Shown piece by piece: positions 21,503-31,270 of a DNA stretch of 64,000 nt; position 1 is the stretch's first letter, and every line of letters starts with the position of its first letter. The stretch covers positions 4,278,001 through 4,342,000 of the forward strand of contig NZ_CP010976.1 of assembly GCF_000949425.1 (NCBI RefSeq), read 5' to 3'. The notes beneath the pieces were generated by a model that was not told the DNA's origin, did no database searches, and was given only the letters and a program-made list of their open reading frames with translations. Both the position numbers and the translations under genes were made by a program. Source of the stretch: Paenibacillus sp. IHBB 10380 (GTDB taxonomy: Bacteria > Bacillota > Bacilli > Paenibacillales > Paenibacillaceae).

Positions 21503-22195
21503 TTATTTGTAAGAAGCAGTGCTTACGTGTGCGCTTGGGCCCATCGTGGAAGAGATCGCAATCCCTTTCAGATACACACCTTTAGCAGATGATGGCTTAG
21601 CACGGTTTAACGCATCAAGTAAAGATTTAAGGTTCTCATTCAATTGTTCTGAAGTGAACGATACTTTACCGATTGGCGCGTGAATTTGAGCAGATTTATC
21701 GAGACGGTATTCGATCTTACCAGCTTTAATTTCTTGAACAGCCTTAGTAACATCAAATGTAACTGTGCCAGCTTTAGGGTTAGGCATCAAACCTTTACCA
21801 CCAAGCAGACGACCCAGTTTACCAACCTCACTCATCATATCAGGTGTCGCTACGCAGACATCGAAATCGAACCAGCCTTGTTGAATTTTGTTGATCATAT
21901 CAGCATCACCAACAAAATCTGCACCAGCCGCTTCCGCTTCTTTCGCTTTGTCACCCTTTGCAAATACCAATACGCGTTGTGTTTTACCTGTGCCGTGAGG
22001 CAAGACAACAACACCACGAACGGCTTGGTCTTGTTTACGTGGGTCTACGCCCAAACGAACTGCAGCTTCAACGGTTTCGTCAAAATTAGCAGTCGCTGCC
22101 TTTTTCACCAGTTCAACGGCTTCTGAAGGCTCATATACTGTTTCACTATTAATTAGCTTCGCAGCTTCTTGATATTTCTTACCATGTTTAGCCAT
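21503..22195 (-). CDS. rplA: 50S ribosomal protein L1
   Basis: 230 aa. L1 forms the mobile L1 stalk that handles E-site tRNA, and represses its own operon in many bacteria. I start at [11 protein letters not shown] (22195), behind AAGGAGGAA; the longer reading adds 20 residues unlike the family. Visible motifs are [15 protein letters not shown] (about 47-61), VLPHGTGK and [13 protein letters not shown] (about 135-147). Confidence 0.98.
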   Translation of the reverse strand: MAKHGKKYQEAAKLINSETVYEPSEAVELVKKAATANFDETVEAAVRLGVDPRKQDQAVRGVVVLPHGTGKTQRVLVFAKGDKAKEAEAAGADFVGDADMINKIQQGWFDFDVCVATPDMMSEVGKLGRLLGGKGLMPNPKAGTVTFDVTKAVQEIKAGKIEYRLDKSAQIHAPIGKVSFTSEQLNENLKSLLDALNRAKPSSAKGVYLKGIAISSTMGPSAHVSTASYK

Positions 22196-22283
22196 GAGTT
22201 TGTTCCTCCTTTGTGGTGTTAGCGGAAATTCCTCCCACAATTTAACGATCTTCATCAGACCTTTGTTGCATTAGAGCGAAGTA

Positions 22284-22709
22284 CTAGTCTTCGATCGTAA
22301 TACCCATACTACGAGCAGTACCTTCAACCATACGCATTGCAGCTTCAACAGTTGCAGCATTTAGATCCGGCATTTTTTGTTCAGCGATTTCACGAACAGT
22401 AGCACGTTTAACCGTTGCTACTTTCTTCTTGTTAGGTTCGCCTGAACCCTTCTCAACCTTAGCAGCTACGCGAAGTAGAACTGCAGCCGGTGGAGTTTTG
22501 GTGATGAACGTAAAAGAACGGTCTTCAAACACCGAAATTTCAACCGGAATGATCAAACCTGCTTGATCAGCTGTACGAGCATTGAACTCTTTACAGAATG
22601 CCATAATGTTGACACCTGCTTGACCCAAAGCTGGACCTACCGGTGGTGCTGGATTCGCTTTACCTGCAGGAATCTGCAGTTTTACCATCTTGATAACCTT
22701 TTTAGCCAT
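22284..22709 (-). CDS. rplK: 50S ribosomal protein L11
   Basis: 141 aa. L11 binds the GTPase-associated 23S region and is needed for RelA activation; it is the thiostrepton/23S binding partner. The N-terminal Pro-rich helix ([21 protein letters not shown]) and C-terminal domain are normal. I start at [12 protein letters not shown] (22709), after AAGGAGG; three extra residues upstream are unlikely. Confidence 0.98.
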   Translation of the reverse strand: MAKKVIKMVKLQIPAGKANPAPPVGPALGQAGVNIMAFCKEFNARTADQAGLIIPVEISVFEDRSFTFITKTPPAAVLLRVAAKVEKGSGEPNKKKVATVKRATVREIAEQKMPDLNAATVEAAMRMVEGTARSMGITIED

Positions 22710-22779
22710 GTAAAACACCTCCTTGCATCAATAGTGGTAAACGGACAATAGTGCCCTCCCACAAGAAACTAGAAGATAA

Positions 22780-23313
22780 TTAAATCTTCTCCACTTGAGT
22801 AAAATCTAACTCTACTGGGGTTTCCCGTCCAAACATGTCAACATGAACCTTAATCTTGCTCTTGTCGACCAAAATTTCTTCCACGGAGCCCACGAAATTC
22901 GCAAAAGGTCCGACTTTAATTCTGACGGATTCCTTAAGTTCGAATTCAATTTGTGGTTTAGGTTCATTCATGCCCATGTGTTTAAGAATCTGTTCCATTT
23001 CTTCTGGAAGCAGAGCAGTGGGTTTAGAACCTGAACCTGTTGAACCGACAAAACCTGTTACTCCCGGTGTGTTGCGAACAACATACCAAGAATCGTCAGT
23101 CTGAATCATTTCGACAATGACATATCCTGGGTAAACTTTACGCATGACGACTTTTTTCTTACCGTCTTTGTTTACCACTTCTTCTTCCATTGGAACAAGA
23201 ACGCGGAATATCTTGTCTTCCATGCCCATGGACTCAACGCGTTTTTCCAAATTGGCCTTGACCTTATTCTCATACCCGGAATAGGTATGAACGACATACC
23301 ATCTTTTCTCCAT
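22780..23313 (-). CDS. nusG: transcription termination/antitermination protein NusG
   Basis: 177 aa. NusG binds the beta' clamp helices and modulates pausing. The NGN domain begins KRWYVVHTYSGYENKVK and contains VYPGYVIVEM and the loop VRNTPGVTGFVGS; a KOW motif lies at about 125-152 (ESVRIKVGPFANFVGSVEEI). The length is typical of Bacillota. It lies 23 bp from secE. Confidence 0.98.
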   Translation of the reverse strand: MEKRWYVVHTYSGYENKVKANLEKRVESMGMEDKIFRVLVPMEEEVVNKDGKKKVVMRKVYPGYVIVEMIQTDDSWYVVRNTPGVTGFVGSTGSGSKPTALLPEEMEQILKHMGMNEPKPQIEFELKESVRIKVGPFANFVGSVEEILVDKSKIKVHVDMFGRETPVELDFTQVEKI

Positions 23314-23335
23314 ATCAAGCCACCTGGGACCCTTC

Positions 23336-23527
23336 TTAAATAATCGCTTCGATCACAGCGGAAATGCCGATGTCTAGTACCCAAAAATAAATTGTGACGA
23401 CTGCAATGGTGCCAAGAACGATGAGAGTATAGTTCGTCAATTCTTTACGATTGGGCCAGCGAACTTTTTTAAGTTCACCCCAGCTTTCTGAGAAAAAGGA
23501 AAAAAGAGACTTGAAGCTGCGTTTCAC
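23336..23527 (-). CDS. secE: preprotein translocase subunit SecE
   Basis: 63 aa, the short Gram-positive form with one membrane segment. SecE clamps SecY in the translocon. A basic amphipathic helix with ELKKVRWPNRKEL (about 18-30) precedes a single hydrophobic helix (about 34-60). It sits between rpmG and nusG. Confidence 0.96.
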   Translation of the reverse strand: MKRSFKSLFSFFSESWGELKKVRWPNRKELTNYTLIVLGTIAVVTIYFWVLDIGISAVIEAII

Positions 23528-23547
23528 CGACTACACCTCCAATAAAA

Positions 23548-23697
23548 CTATCTGGTTTCGCGATGAGGAGTTTGCACGTTGCAATACTTGCAAAATTTCT
23601 TCATCTCCATGCGGTCGGGGTTATTCCGCTTGTTCTTCGTGGTTGCGTAATTTCTTTGTTTGCAATTTGTACAAGCCAAAGTGATAATTACCCGCAT
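23548..23697 (-). CDS. rpmG: 50S ribosomal protein L33 (zinc-binding type)
   Basis: 49-aa protein read from ATG 23697 to TAG 23548: it begins [20 protein letters not shown] and ends [11 protein letters not shown]. Two CxxC pairs (CTNC at 9-12, CKYC at 36-39) make it the zinc-containing C+ form, whose paralogue type is often lacking cysteines and regulated by zinc in Bacillus. It is behind GGGAGGTGC and upstream of secE, as in B. subtilis. It is shorter than 60 codons and easily missed. Confidence 0.95.
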   Translation of the reverse strand: MRVIITLACTNCKQRNYATTKNKRNNPDRMEMKKFCKYCNVQTPHRETR

Positions 23698-23878
23698 GAT
23701 GTTGCACCTCCCGTAGACGCCTTCTTTACGAAGACTCTATATTGGTCCCAATTGAAAAGACTTAACCATCCATTGCTGAAAGGAAAAAGCCGTTTCTGCG
23801 AGATGAATAAGAAAGACTGCAAGAAAAGTTCCGCTTTCTCATCCATTAAAAACACGCGAAATTAGGCCTACCTAAACC

Positions 23879-23907
23879 ACTTTATCACATGGTGCAAACC
23901 ATGTCAA
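23879..23907 (-). promoter_or_regulatory. promoter of rpmG-secE-nusG with palindromic spacer
   Basis: Minus-strand TTGACA (23902-23907) and TAAAGT (23879-23884), 17-bp spacer. The spacer includes a perfect inverted repeat CATGGT-TTGC-ACCATG (23888-23903) that overlaps the -35 edge. The untranslated leader is about 175 nt. The region 23698-24094 otherwise holds only the sigH terminator. Confidence 0.75.
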
Positions 23908-24049
23908 TGAAAGAATGAAGGCAACGGGAGTATGCACAAACCCTCTTTTGTCAGTCGTCTCAGTCCCTTTTTACTCTCTCATAACTGCTTGCAATCATTT
24001 ACCAGTATGGTTCATTCTTGCAAAGACTAAACCTTCGTATTTCACGAGT

Positions 24050-24077
24050 GAAAAAAAGACTCGGTTTACGAGTCTTC
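24050..24077 (-). terminator. intrinsic terminator after sigH
   Basis: 8-bp stem AAGACTCG/CGAGTCTT with a short loop followed by seven T on the minus strand, about 20 bp after the sigH stop. Confidence 0.88.
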
Positions 24078-24094
24078 CAAATATCAGCGTCTGT

Positions 24095-24739
24095 TTAGTT
24101 ATCTCTTACTTCTAAATATCTCTCCAACTTGCGTTTTACACGTTGAAGAGCGTTGTCGATTGATTTAACATGTCGTTTGAGATCAACTGCAATTTCCTGA
24201 TAGGAACGGCCGTCCAAATACAACATGAGAACCTTACGTTCTAAATCACTTAAAATTTCCGACATCTTGTCTTCTAAGCCTACAAACTCTTCTTGATTAA
24301 TAATTAGTTCTTCGGGATCACATATCTGCGAGCCACAAATAACATCGAGTAAAGTGCGGTCGGAATCTTCATCATAAATGGGCTTGTCCAAAGATATATA
24401 AGAATTTAGAGGAATATGCTTTTGTCTTGTCGCCGTCTTAATTGCCGTAATGATCTGTCTTGTAATACACAGCTCAGCGAAAGCTTTGAATGACGATTGC
24501 TTGTCCCCTCTAAAATCTCGAATCGATTTATATAAACCGATCATTCCTTCTTGGACAATATCTTCACGATCAGCACCGATCAGAAAGTAAGATCTGGCCT
24601 TGGCGCGCACAAAGTTCCGGTATTTGTTGATTAAGAACTCTAACGCCTCACTCTCTCCTAAACGGAAAGCCTCGACGATGTCCTCATCACTCAGGCATAC
24701 ATATTCAGAAAACATTAACTCCTTGAGGTCAACACTCAC
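24095..24739 (-). CDS. sigH: RNA polymerase sigma factor SigH
   Basis: 214 aa with the GTG start at 24739; this gives a size close to B. subtilis SigH (218 aa). An earlier in-frame ATG at 24877 would add 46 residues that run through the promoter at 24797-24825. SigH directs early-stationary and sporulation genes. Region 2 contains KYRNFVRAKARSYFLIGADREDIVQEGMIGLYK and region 4 the helix-turn-helix LDGRSYQEIAVDLKRHVKSIDNALQRVKRK. The ribosome binding site before GTG is only a G-run, so expression may be limited at translation. Confidence 0.95.
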   Translation of the reverse strand: MSVDLKELMFSEYVCLSDEDIVEAFRLGESEALEFLINKYRNFVRAKARSYFLIGADREDIVQEGMIGLYKSIRDFRGDKQSSFKAFAELCITRQIITAIKTATRQKHIPLNSYISLDKPIYDEDSDRTLLDVICGSQICDPEELIINQEEFVGLEDKMSEILSDLERKVLMLYLDGRSYQEIAVDLKRHVKSIDNALQRVKRKLERYLEVRDN

Positions 24740-24796
24740 CAAGAATCCCCCCGGCTGCAACGCAAGGTACACCGTTACTCTGTGAAATATACGATA

Positions 24797-24825
24797 AGTA
24801 TATATTATGTAACCTACACCGTCAA
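24797..24825 (-). promoter_or_regulatory. promoter of sigH
   Basis: Minus-strand TTGACG (24820-24825) and TATACT (24797-24802) with a 17-bp spacer, downstream of rae1 and facing sigH. It would give sigH a transcript of its own besides read-through from the cysE-cysS operon. A second TTGACA lies upstream near 24868 with a poor -10. Confidence 0.65.
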
Positions 24826-24900
24826 CCACCTGATACCTAAATAGAACGATGAATTGCAAAAATGTCAAGGGCTTCAATTTGGTAACAGCATCCGCTCAAC

Positions 24901-25422
24901 TTATTCGCGACGCCATCGTTCAAATAACTTACGCTGCTCAGCACTTAGTTTACCATCCAAAGTATTACGGGTCGACTTACTATTGTCTCGCTCAATCCGT
25001 TTCTGAATTTCACGATCACTGTTCTCGACCTCAATAAGCAGCTCCCTGGCTGACATTCGTAGTGCACCTTTAGCAAAGATAACATGCTGTTCGATGAAAT
25101 CGCTAGTGGCTACATAGATTTGACGACGTTTTCTACTTAATTCCCCGACTAATCGCTCTATCGTTTCATCAGCCGTTTCTTTTTCCTTGGTGAAATATAC
25201 TTGTAATTTGCTCTGAGAGAATGATTTACCGAGTCCTGGAACTCGATAAGCATCAAAGACAACGATCACATGCATTCCAGTAAAAGCCTGATAGTCTGAC
25301 AATCGTTCAAGTAATCGGTCTCTTGCTCCTTGCATATTATTCTGCGCTAATTCCGCAAGCTCGGGCCAGCCCCCGATCATGTTATAAGCGTCAACAAGAA
25401 GCACATCCCGCAAATCAGCCAT
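24901..25422 (-). CDS. rae1: NYN/PIN-domain ribosome-associated endoribonuclease Rae1 (YacP)
   Basis: 173 aa. Rae1 of B. subtilis cleaves mRNA in the ribosomal A site. The first strand LLVDAYNMIGGWPEL (about 8-22) carries the catalytic Asp, VVFDAYRVPG is at about 54-63 and YVATSDFIEQHVIF (about 103-116) carries the second acidic cluster. Order rlmB-rae1-sigH matches Bacillus. Confidence 0.93.
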   Translation of the reverse strand: MADLRDVLLVDAYNMIGGWPELAELAQNNMQGARDRLLERLSDYQAFTGMHVIVVFDAYRVPGLGKSFSQSKLQVYFTKEKETADETIERLVGELSRKRRQIYVATSDFIEQHVIFAKGALRMSARELLIEVENSDREIQKRIERDNSKSTRNTLDGKLSAEQRKLFERWRRE

Positions 25423-25428
25423 ACACGA

Positions 25429-26175
25429 CTACCCTTCGAGGTGTCGACGACGTAGCACTTCGTACATCACTACACCCGCTGCAACGGAGGCGTTTAGCGA
25501 ATTAATTTTACCTTCCATAGGCAACTTGATCAACACATCGCACTTTTCACGAATTAATCGGCCCATTCCTTTGCCTTCATTCCCTATAACCAGTGCAACA
25601 GGACCATTGAATACTTCAGTATCGTAGATTCCCTCTGTAGCGTCAACATCCGTACCCACTACCCATACGCCTTTTTCTTTCAACTGATCAATCGTTTGAC
25701 CTAAATTAGTCACTTGAGCCACAGGTACATATTCAACAGCTCCAGCAGATGTTTTGGATACCGTTGCTGTAACCTGTGCAGAACGACGCTTTGGAATGAT
25801 AACGCCATGGGCTCCCGTGCAGTCGGCTGTACGCAGAATCGAACCTAAATTATGTGGATCTTCAATCTCATCTAGTAAAATCAGAAAAGGATGCTCGCCC
25901 TTTTGTTCAGCAATAGCTAAAAGCTCATCTACCTCCGCATAAGTGTACGGCGCTACTTGAGCCACCACTCCTTGATGCTGTACATCCGGCACCAATTGAT
26001 CCAACTTGCGTTTGTCCACATGTTGGATAACAACGCCCCGTTTCTTAGCCTCGGCAACGATGGGCAGTGTTAGATGTTTCTGTGCATTCTCATAAATCCA
26101 TATTTTATTGATACTTCGTCCTGAACGAAGTGCTTCTGTAACAGAATGTTTACCCGCAATCATTTCTTCTTCCAT
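25429..26175 (-). CDS. rlmB: 23S rRNA (guanosine-2'-O)-methyltransferase, TrmH family
   Basis: 248 aa SPOUT methyltransferase. The N-terminal substrate-binding domain begins EEEMIAGKHSVTEALRSGR. The catalytic domain has EDPHNLGSILRTADCTGAHG (about 102-121), ALVIGNEGKGM (about 195-205) and the trefoil-knot end IPM-like LPMEGKINSLNASVA (about 217-231). I start at ATG 26175 behind AGGAGG; the in-frame upstream start would add 11 residues. It overlaps nothing and lies 6 bp from rae1. Confidence 0.94.
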   Translation of the reverse strand: MEEEMIAGKHSVTEALRSGRSINKIWIYENAQKHLTLPIVAEAKKRGVVIQHVDKRKLDQLVPDVQHQGVVAQVAPYTYAEVDELLAIAEQKGEHPFLILLDEIEDPHNLGSILRTADCTGAHGVIIPKRRSAQVTATVSKTSAGAVEYVPVAQVTNLGQTIDQLKEKGVWVVGTDVDATEGIYDTEVFNGPVALVIGNEGKGMGRLIREKCDVLIKLPMEGKINSLNASVAAGVVMYEVLRRRHLEG

Positions 26176-26209
26176 GTCAATCCTCCTGAGTGTAACTGAA
26201 TCAATCATT

Positions 26210-26665
26210 TTAGCTTAGTTGTTCCATGTATTGAATACCGATCTCGACCAATTCATTTAATCTCTCGGTTTGATTTGTATAATACAAGTACCCGATTAAA
26301 CATTCAAACGCCGTTGCATGTCGATACTCTAAAACATCTGCATTCTTAGGTATACTTCCTGACTTAGCATTGCGACCCTGCCGTACCACATCTCGCTCCT
26401 CATCTGTCAATACCCCATCTAGATGAGTTACAATCTTACTTTGAGCTTTGGCAGATACTAACTGCGTAGCTGAGCGATGAAGATGATGAGGTCTCAAATT
26501 AGACTTAGATACCAGGTATTGTCTTACAGCTACTTCATACAACGCATCTCCAACATACGCGAGCACGATTGGAGAAATCAACTTCGCTGGTTTGGAAGGT
26601 GGGTAAGGAAACCACTCTCCCGCTCCAGCCTGAGACCGCCCTTTCACATCGTTCGGACCGCTCAT
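26210..26665 (-). CDS. mrnC: Mini-ribonuclease III
   Basis: 151 aa. MrnC trims the ends of 23S rRNA precursors in Bacillus. It has only an RNase III catalytic domain, without a dsRNA-binding domain: LAYVGDALYEVAVRQYL (about 35-51) holds one catalytic acidic motif, and RATAFECLIGYLYY-type HATAFECLIGYLYY (about 117-130) the other. Its ATG overlaps the cysS stop by 4 bp (ATGA). Confidence 0.94.
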   Translation of the reverse strand: MSGPNDVKGRSQAGAGEWFPYPPSKPAKLISPIVLAYVGDALYEVAVRQYLVSKSNLRPHHLHRSATQLVSAKAQSKIVTHLDGVLTDEERDVVRQGRNAKSGSIPKNADVLEYRHATAFECLIGYLYYTNQTERLNELVEIGIQYMEQLS

Positions 26666-28068
26666 TTACGCCGCCAGCGCATACCTTGCGCGGTGTCTTC
26701 TAAAAGAATCCCCTTAGATGCTAACTGATCGCGAATTTCATCTGCACGGTTCCAGTTCTTCGATTGGCGCGCTTCTACTCTCTCAACAATAAGTTGCTCA
26801 ATTTCTTCATCCAGCAATTCATCTTTTACAGCAGAGTAAAGACGTAACACCTGATTCATCTCGTCAAAAACTTCCAATAAAGCTCGTAAATCAACAGATT
26901 TAGCAATCGGCTGCTGTAGTAATAAATTGCTTTCATTTACCCAATCAAACATAGCCGTGATAGCATCAGGCGTATTGAAGTCATCTTGCATTTTGTCATG
27001 ATAGGTTTCTAATATTGAGGAAAGTTTGCCCTGAAGCTCTTCACTCACTGTGTCATCAACATTATCCACTACTGAAGTCAACCGATGTTTAATATTGGTG
27101 ACTGCATTGCTTATACGTTCAGTACTCTTCTCAGCTTGATCTATCGTCTCATCATTAAAATTAAGGGGGTTACGATAATGAGTAGATAACATGAAATAAC
27201 GTATGGACTCCCACTTATACTGTTTGCGCAGATCCTTTACTAGAATGCCGTTACCAAGTGACTTAGACATCTTCTCGTTATCGATCCGAATATAGCCATT
27301 GTGCATCCAATAGTTAGCAAACGTCTTACCTGTTAGCGCTTCAGTCTGTGCTACCTCACATTCATGATGTGGGAACTGAAGATCCTGTCCACCCCCATGA
27401 ATATCAATGCTATCTCCTAGATAGCGACGCGCCATAGCAGAGCATTCAATATGCCAGCCCGGGCGACCATTCCCCCATGGACTAGACCAGTAAATTTCTC
27501 CTGGTTTTGCTGCCTTCCAGAGTACGAAATCTTCTGGATGTTCTTTACGCTCATCCACCCCAATCCGAATTCCGAATTGAAGCTCATCTAGCTTCTGATG
27601 AGATAACTTACCATACTCTGAGAACTTATGAGTTCGGTAGAACACGTCTCCACCATTCTCATATGCATAACCTTTATCTTCAAGTTCTTGTATGAATTCA
27701 AGAATAGAATCCATATTCTCCGTTACTCGTGGATTTAATGTGGCGCGAGTAAGTCCCAGACCCTCAAGATCTTCATAGTAGGCCCCAATAAAAGTATCCG
27801 CCACCTCTGGTACTGTACTGTTCATTTGCTCGGATTTACGAATGAGCTTATCATCAACATCAGTGAAATTGACAACATAATTCACTTCATTACCCAATTG
27901 TTCTAAATACATACGTACGACATCGAACACAATCATCGGACGTGCATTGCCGATATGAATGTAATCGTAAACAGTAGGTCCGCATACGTACATTTTTACT
28001 TTTCCTTGTTCCAGTGGTACAAAGTTCTCTTTCTTCCGAGTCATTGTGTTATAAATTTTAAGCACCAT
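26662..28068 (-). CDS. cysS: cysteinyl-tRNA synthetase
   Basis: 468 aa class I synthetase. Zinc ligand Cys29 is in CGPTVYDYIHIGNAR (about 29-43), which also carries the HIGH-like HIGN. The KMSKS motif is at about 268-272 (EKMSKSLGN), and the zinc region GQDLQFPHHECE (about 234-245) is intact. It follows cysE by 27 bp and is under the same T-box. Confidence 0.99.
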   Translation of the reverse strand: MVLKIYNTMTRKKENFVPLEQGKVKMYVCGPTVYDYIHIGNARPMIVFDVVRMYLEQLGNEVNYVVNFTDVDDKLIRKSEQMNSTVPEVADTFIGAYYEDLEGLGLTRATLNPRVTENMDSILEFIQELEDKGYAYENGGDVFYRTHKFSEYGKLSHQKLDELQFGIRIGVDERKEHPEDFVLWKAAKPGEIYWSSPWGNGRPGWHIECSAMARRYLGDSIDIHGGGQDLQFPHHECEVAQTEALTGKTFANYWMHNGYIRIDNEKMSKSLGNGILVKDLRKQYKWESIRYFMLSTHYRNPLNFNDETIDQAEKSTERISNAVTNIKHRLTSVVDNVDDTVSEELQGKLSSILETYHDKMQDDFNTPDAITAMFDWVNESNLLLQQPIAKSVDLRALLEVFDEMNQVLRLYSAVKDELLDEEIEQLIVERVEARQSKNWNRADEIRDQLASKGILLEDTAQGMRWRRK

Positions 28069-28095
28069 GTGTTCAAGTCCTCTCGTTCTTTAAGA

Positions 28096-28770
28096 TTATT
28101 CACATCCAGTAGGCACTTCTTTCGAATTCAGTCGCTGTTTCTCCTGCTTCATACTTTCTAGCTCCATACGAAGCTTCTCAACCTCCAGCTGAAGCAGGCG
28201 CATAGAATCAACGACTGGATCCGGTAGCTGATGACTGAGACGATCCACTCGTCTACCGTCCTTCTTGACGATTGTACCTGGTATACCCACCACAGTACTA
28301 TTGGATGGAACTTCTTTTAATACAACCGAATTAGCTCCAATGTTACACTGGTCACCTATCGTAAAAGAACCGAGTACTTTAGCTCCAGATGCAATGACAA
28401 CATTATTTCCAATGGTGGGGTGACGTTTACCTTTTTCCTTACCTGTTCCCCCAAGAGTTACACCTTGATAAATAACTACGTCATCTCCAATTTCACATGT
28501 CTCACCAATAACAACGCCCATGCCATGATCTATAAACAATCGATTACCGATTGTAGCACCCGGATGGATCTCAATCCCCGTCATAAAGCGACTACACTGT
28601 GAGATACAACGCGACATGGCAAACCACCGACGTTTATAGAGAGAATGTGCAACACGGTGGGCCCAGATAGCATGAAGCCCTGAATAGGTGAAGATAACCT
28701 CAAATAGTCCTCTGGCAGCAGGATCATTCTCAAATACCGCTTGGATATCTGATTTGATGTGCTTAAACAT
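28096..28770 (-). CDS. cysE: serine O-acetyltransferase
   Basis: 224 aa. CysE makes O-acetylserine from acetyl-CoA and serine, the first committed step of cysteine synthesis. The N-terminal helical part is followed by a left-handed beta-helix of hexapeptide repeats ([23 protein letters not shown], then [21 protein letters not shown]). I start at ATG 28770 after GAGGGG; a GTG seven codons upstream lacks its own site. Transcription is under the T-box at 28840-29160. The C-terminal tail (residues about 180-224) is charged, coiled-coil-like. Confidence 0.96.
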   Translation of the reverse strand: MFKHIKSDIQAVFENDPAARGLFEVIFTYSGLHAIWAHRVAHSLYKRRWFAMSRCISQCSRFMTGIEIHPGATIGNRLFIDHGMGVVIGETCEIGDDVVIYQGVTLGGTGKEKGKRHPTIGNNVVIASGAKVLGSFTIGDQCNIGANSVVLKEVPSNSTVVGIPGTIVKKDGRRVDRLSHQLPDPVVDSMRLLQLEVEKLRMELESMKQEKQRLNSKEVPTGCE

Positions 28771-28839
28771 ATCTTTTCCCCTCTTCGTCACTCTCAGTTC
28801 TCCATGTGTGTCTACCTATCTTCTCTAGTTGTTAGATAT

Positions 28840-29160
28840 AAACAAAAAACGCCCCTGCAGCATATGCTGCAGAGACGTTGGACGCGGTTCCACTCTGCTT
28901 GGGTTGGGTATATTGTCTCTTTAATAAATCAATGACAATATAGCTCAGCCCCTCTTGATGCTTGATAACGGAAGACGATCCGACACGGCCTAACAGAGCA
29001 TACTTACTCTGCTCAGACACATAGCTCACAGGCGCATTTCTGCTACTGACATATAGATAACTCTCAGCCATTAAGAAGACTAATCATTAATCTCATCTTC
29101 TTTGGTTATCCTCTCTGGAAAATGCCAAGGTAAACATACTTCTCCTGATCCCAGCTGTTT
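28840..29160 (-). promoter_or_regulatory. T-box riboswitch, cysteine type, before cysE-cysS
   Basis: The minus-strand RNA has the T-box signature: an AGAGAG element (29111-29116), an AGTA motif before it, and the T-box bulge AGAGTGGAACCGCG (about 28879-28892) directly upstream of a terminator stem. A TGC triplet (29034-29036) on the 3' side of Stem I is a fitting cysteine specifier, though its exact position in the specifier loop is inferred. Uncharged tRNA-Cys would favour antitermination and thus cysE-cysS expression. A 79-codon open frame at 28832-29071 lies wholly in this leader and should not be called a gene. Confidence 0.88.
28843..28880 (-). terminator. T-box terminator hairpin
   Basis: Minus-strand stem ACGTCTCTGCAGCAT paired with ATGCTGCAGGGGCGT, followed by TTTTTTG. 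It is the regulated terminator of the cysteine T-box, just upstream of cysE. Confidence 0.88.
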
Positions 29161-29220
29161 CATATTCATTTATATTCTTACTCATCATTGTATAGATCAT
29201 CATAGAGTTATTTGGATAGT

Positions 29221-29249
29221 ATTATATCGAAAAGTCTGAGACCTGACAA
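29221..29249 (-). promoter_or_regulatory. sigma-A promoter of the cysE T-box transcript
   Basis: Minus-strand TTGTCA (29244-29249) and TATAAT (29221-29226) with a 17-bp spacer, between gltX and the T-box. Transcription is expected from about 29214. Confidence 0.8.
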
Positions 29250-29285
29250 GGATCAAAGCAGACCTATTATTTCGACTATATTATG

Positions 29286-30749
29286 CTAAGCACCATTAAT
29301 CTGTGCTTTTAATCTATTCTGAACTACCTCTTTACCCAATAAAAATATCGTTTGATTCAAATCACGACCATGCGTCTGACCTGTCAGTGCGACACGAATC
29401 GGCATAAATAACTGCTTACCTTTGAAGCCTGTTTCTTTCTGTACTTCCTTGATGAGAACAGCCATATTAGCTGCTGTAAATTCATCCGTACCTTCTATCT
29501 TTGCTAAGAATGCTGCTAACACGGTAGGCACTTGCGCTTCTGCAAGAATGCCATTCGCTTCGTCGTCCAATTCTAAATGTGTACGGAAGAATACTTCCGA
29601 TAACTCTACAATATGAGATGCTGAAATTAACTGCTCCTGATACAATGCGACCAATGACTTGGCCCAAACTGTCTGCTCTTCATTCAATTTCTCTGGCAAA
29701 TGTCCCGCACGCTGTAAATGAGGAACAGCTAATTCAGCAATACGATCTGGATCTGCATGCTTAATATAATAATTATTCAGATGAGCAAGCTTGTTCTGAT
29801 CAAATACGGCAGGACTCTTTGACAAACGATCAGCATTAAAAATGGAGATTAGCTCTTCCTTACCAAAAATTTCTTCCTCACCTTCAGGAGACCAACCCAT
29901 CAATGCGATGAAATTAAACAAAGCTTCAGGTAAATATCCCAATTGATCATATTGTTCAATAAACTGAACAATAGACTCATCACGCTTGCTAAGCTTCTTA
30001 TGATTCTCATTCACAATCAATGTCATATGTCCAAAGTGTGGCGCTGTCCAGCCCAATGCTTCATAGATCATTAACTGACGTGGTGTGTTAGAGATATGGT
30101 CTTCTCCACGTAGTACATGAGTAATCTCCATCTCATGATCATCAATAACTACTGCAAAATTGTAAGTCGGAATGCCATCTTTCTTAACAATAACGAAATC
30201 ACCCGTATCATGTGTATTGAAAGAAATGCTTCCCTTAACCATATCATCAAAAGTATAAGTCGCATCCTCCGGTACTCGAAAGCGAATACTCGCAATACGT
30301 CCTTCTGCCTCAAACGTACTACATTGCTCTTCCGTTAAGTTGCGATGTTTACCTGAATAACGAGGGGTCTCCCCACGAGCGGTTTGCTCTTCTCGCTCCT
30401 GCTCCAGCTCCTCTTCTGTACAGTAACAACGGTAAGCCAGGCCACGATCTAGCAGGTCCTTCCAGAATGTGCGATAAATATCGAGTCGTTCAGTCTGACG
30501 ATAAGGCCCGAAGGGTCCCCCGACATCCACACTCTCATCCCACTCCATTCCAAGCCACTTCAAATATTTCAGCTGGCTTTCTTCCCCACCAGCAACGTTC
30601 CGTTTCACATCTGTATCTTCAATTCGAATAATCAACTTTCCGCCTTGATTACGAGCATACAAATAGTTAAAAAGCGCTGTTCTTGCATTTCCAATATGTA
30701 AATGTCCTGTTGGGCTTGGCGCATAGCGCACACGCACACTACTGGTCAT
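29286..30749 (-). CDS. gltX: glutamyl-tRNA synthetase
   Basis: 487 aa class I synthetase. [20 protein letters not shown] (about 8-27) carries the HIGH motif as HIGN. The KLSKR motif is at about 253-257 ([11 protein letters not shown]). It is of the type that can also charge tRNA-Gln in bacteria lacking GlnRS. It follows ispF by 32 bp, as in Bacillus. Confidence 0.98.
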   Translation of the reverse strand: MTSSVRVRYAPSPTGHLHIGNARTALFNYLYARNQGGKLIIRIEDTDVKRNVAGGEESQLKYLKWLGMEWDESVDVGGPFGPYRQTERLDIYRTFWKDLLDRGLAYRCYCTEEELEQEREEQTARGETPRYSGKHRNLTEEQCSTFEAEGRIASIRFRVPEDATYTFDDMVKGSISFNTHDTGDFVIVKKDGIPTYNFAVVIDDHEMEITHVLRGEDHISNTPRQLMIYEALGWTAPHFGHMTLIVNENHKKLSKRDESIVQFIEQYDQLGYLPEALFNFIALMGWSPEGEEEIFGKEELISIFNADRLSKSPAVFDQNKLAHLNNYYIKHADPDRIAELAVPHLQRAGHLPEKLNEEQTVWAKSLVALYQEQLISASHIVELSEVFFRTHLELDDEANGILAEAQVPTVLAAFLAKIEGTDEFTAANMAVLIKEVQKETGFKGKQLFMPIRVALTGQTHGRDLNQTIFLLGKEVVQNRLKAQINGA

Positions 30750-30781
30750 ATAAATCCCTCCGATTCGTCATTTCCGATACT

Positions 30782-31270
30782 TCAAGATGATAGCATATCT
30801 TGGACAAGGCATACAATAGATTGCGCGGCAATCCCCTCTCCACGTCCAACGAACCCAAGTTGTTCCGTAGTCGTTGCTTTTACGTTAACTTGTGAAACCT
30901 CCGCTTCTAGCACTTTCGCAAGAACCTCAGCTATTTGTGGTATATAGGACGCCATTTTGGGTTGTTGAGCTATAATCGTGGAATCGATATTACCAAGACG
31001 GTAGCCCTTCTCCTTAGCGAGACTCCATACATGCTCTAGTAGCTTAAGACTATCCGCATCCTTATAATCTGGATCTGTATCCGGAAAGTGTTTGCCAATA
31101 TCTCCAAGTCCTAGAGCGCCTAGAATAGCATCTGTAACGGCATGCAATAGAACGTCTGCGTCAGAGTGACCCAACAGTCCCTTCTCATAAGGAATCGTAA
31201 CCCCGCCAATAATACACGGCCTTCCCGCTACCAATTGATGCACATCAAATCCTTGTCCTACTCTTATCAC
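30782..31270 (-). CDS. ispF: 2-C-methyl-D-erythritol 2,4-cyclodiphosphate synthase
   Basis: 162 aa. IspF cyclises CDP-ME 2-phosphate in the MEP isoprenoid pathway. The metal site GFDVHQLV (about 7-14) and [21 protein letters not shown] (about 32-52) are intact, with [14 protein letters not shown] following. Start is GTG at 31270, overlapping the ispD stop by 4 bp (GTGA), so the two are translationally coupled. Confidence 0.98.
   Translation of the reverse strand: MIRVGQGFDVHQLVAGRPCIIGGVTIPYEKGLLGHSDADVLLHAVTDAILGALGLGDIGKHFPDTDPDYKDADSLKLLEHVWSLAKEKGYRLGNIDSTIIAQQPKMASYIPQIAEVLAKVLEAEVSQVNVKATTTEQLGFVGRGEGIAAQSIVCLVQDMLSS

Noticed and set aside
28832..29071. 79-codon open frame between gltX and cysE
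   Set aside because: It lies in the T-box leader; its last codons form the terminator stem and T-run, and it carries the T-box bulge sequence.
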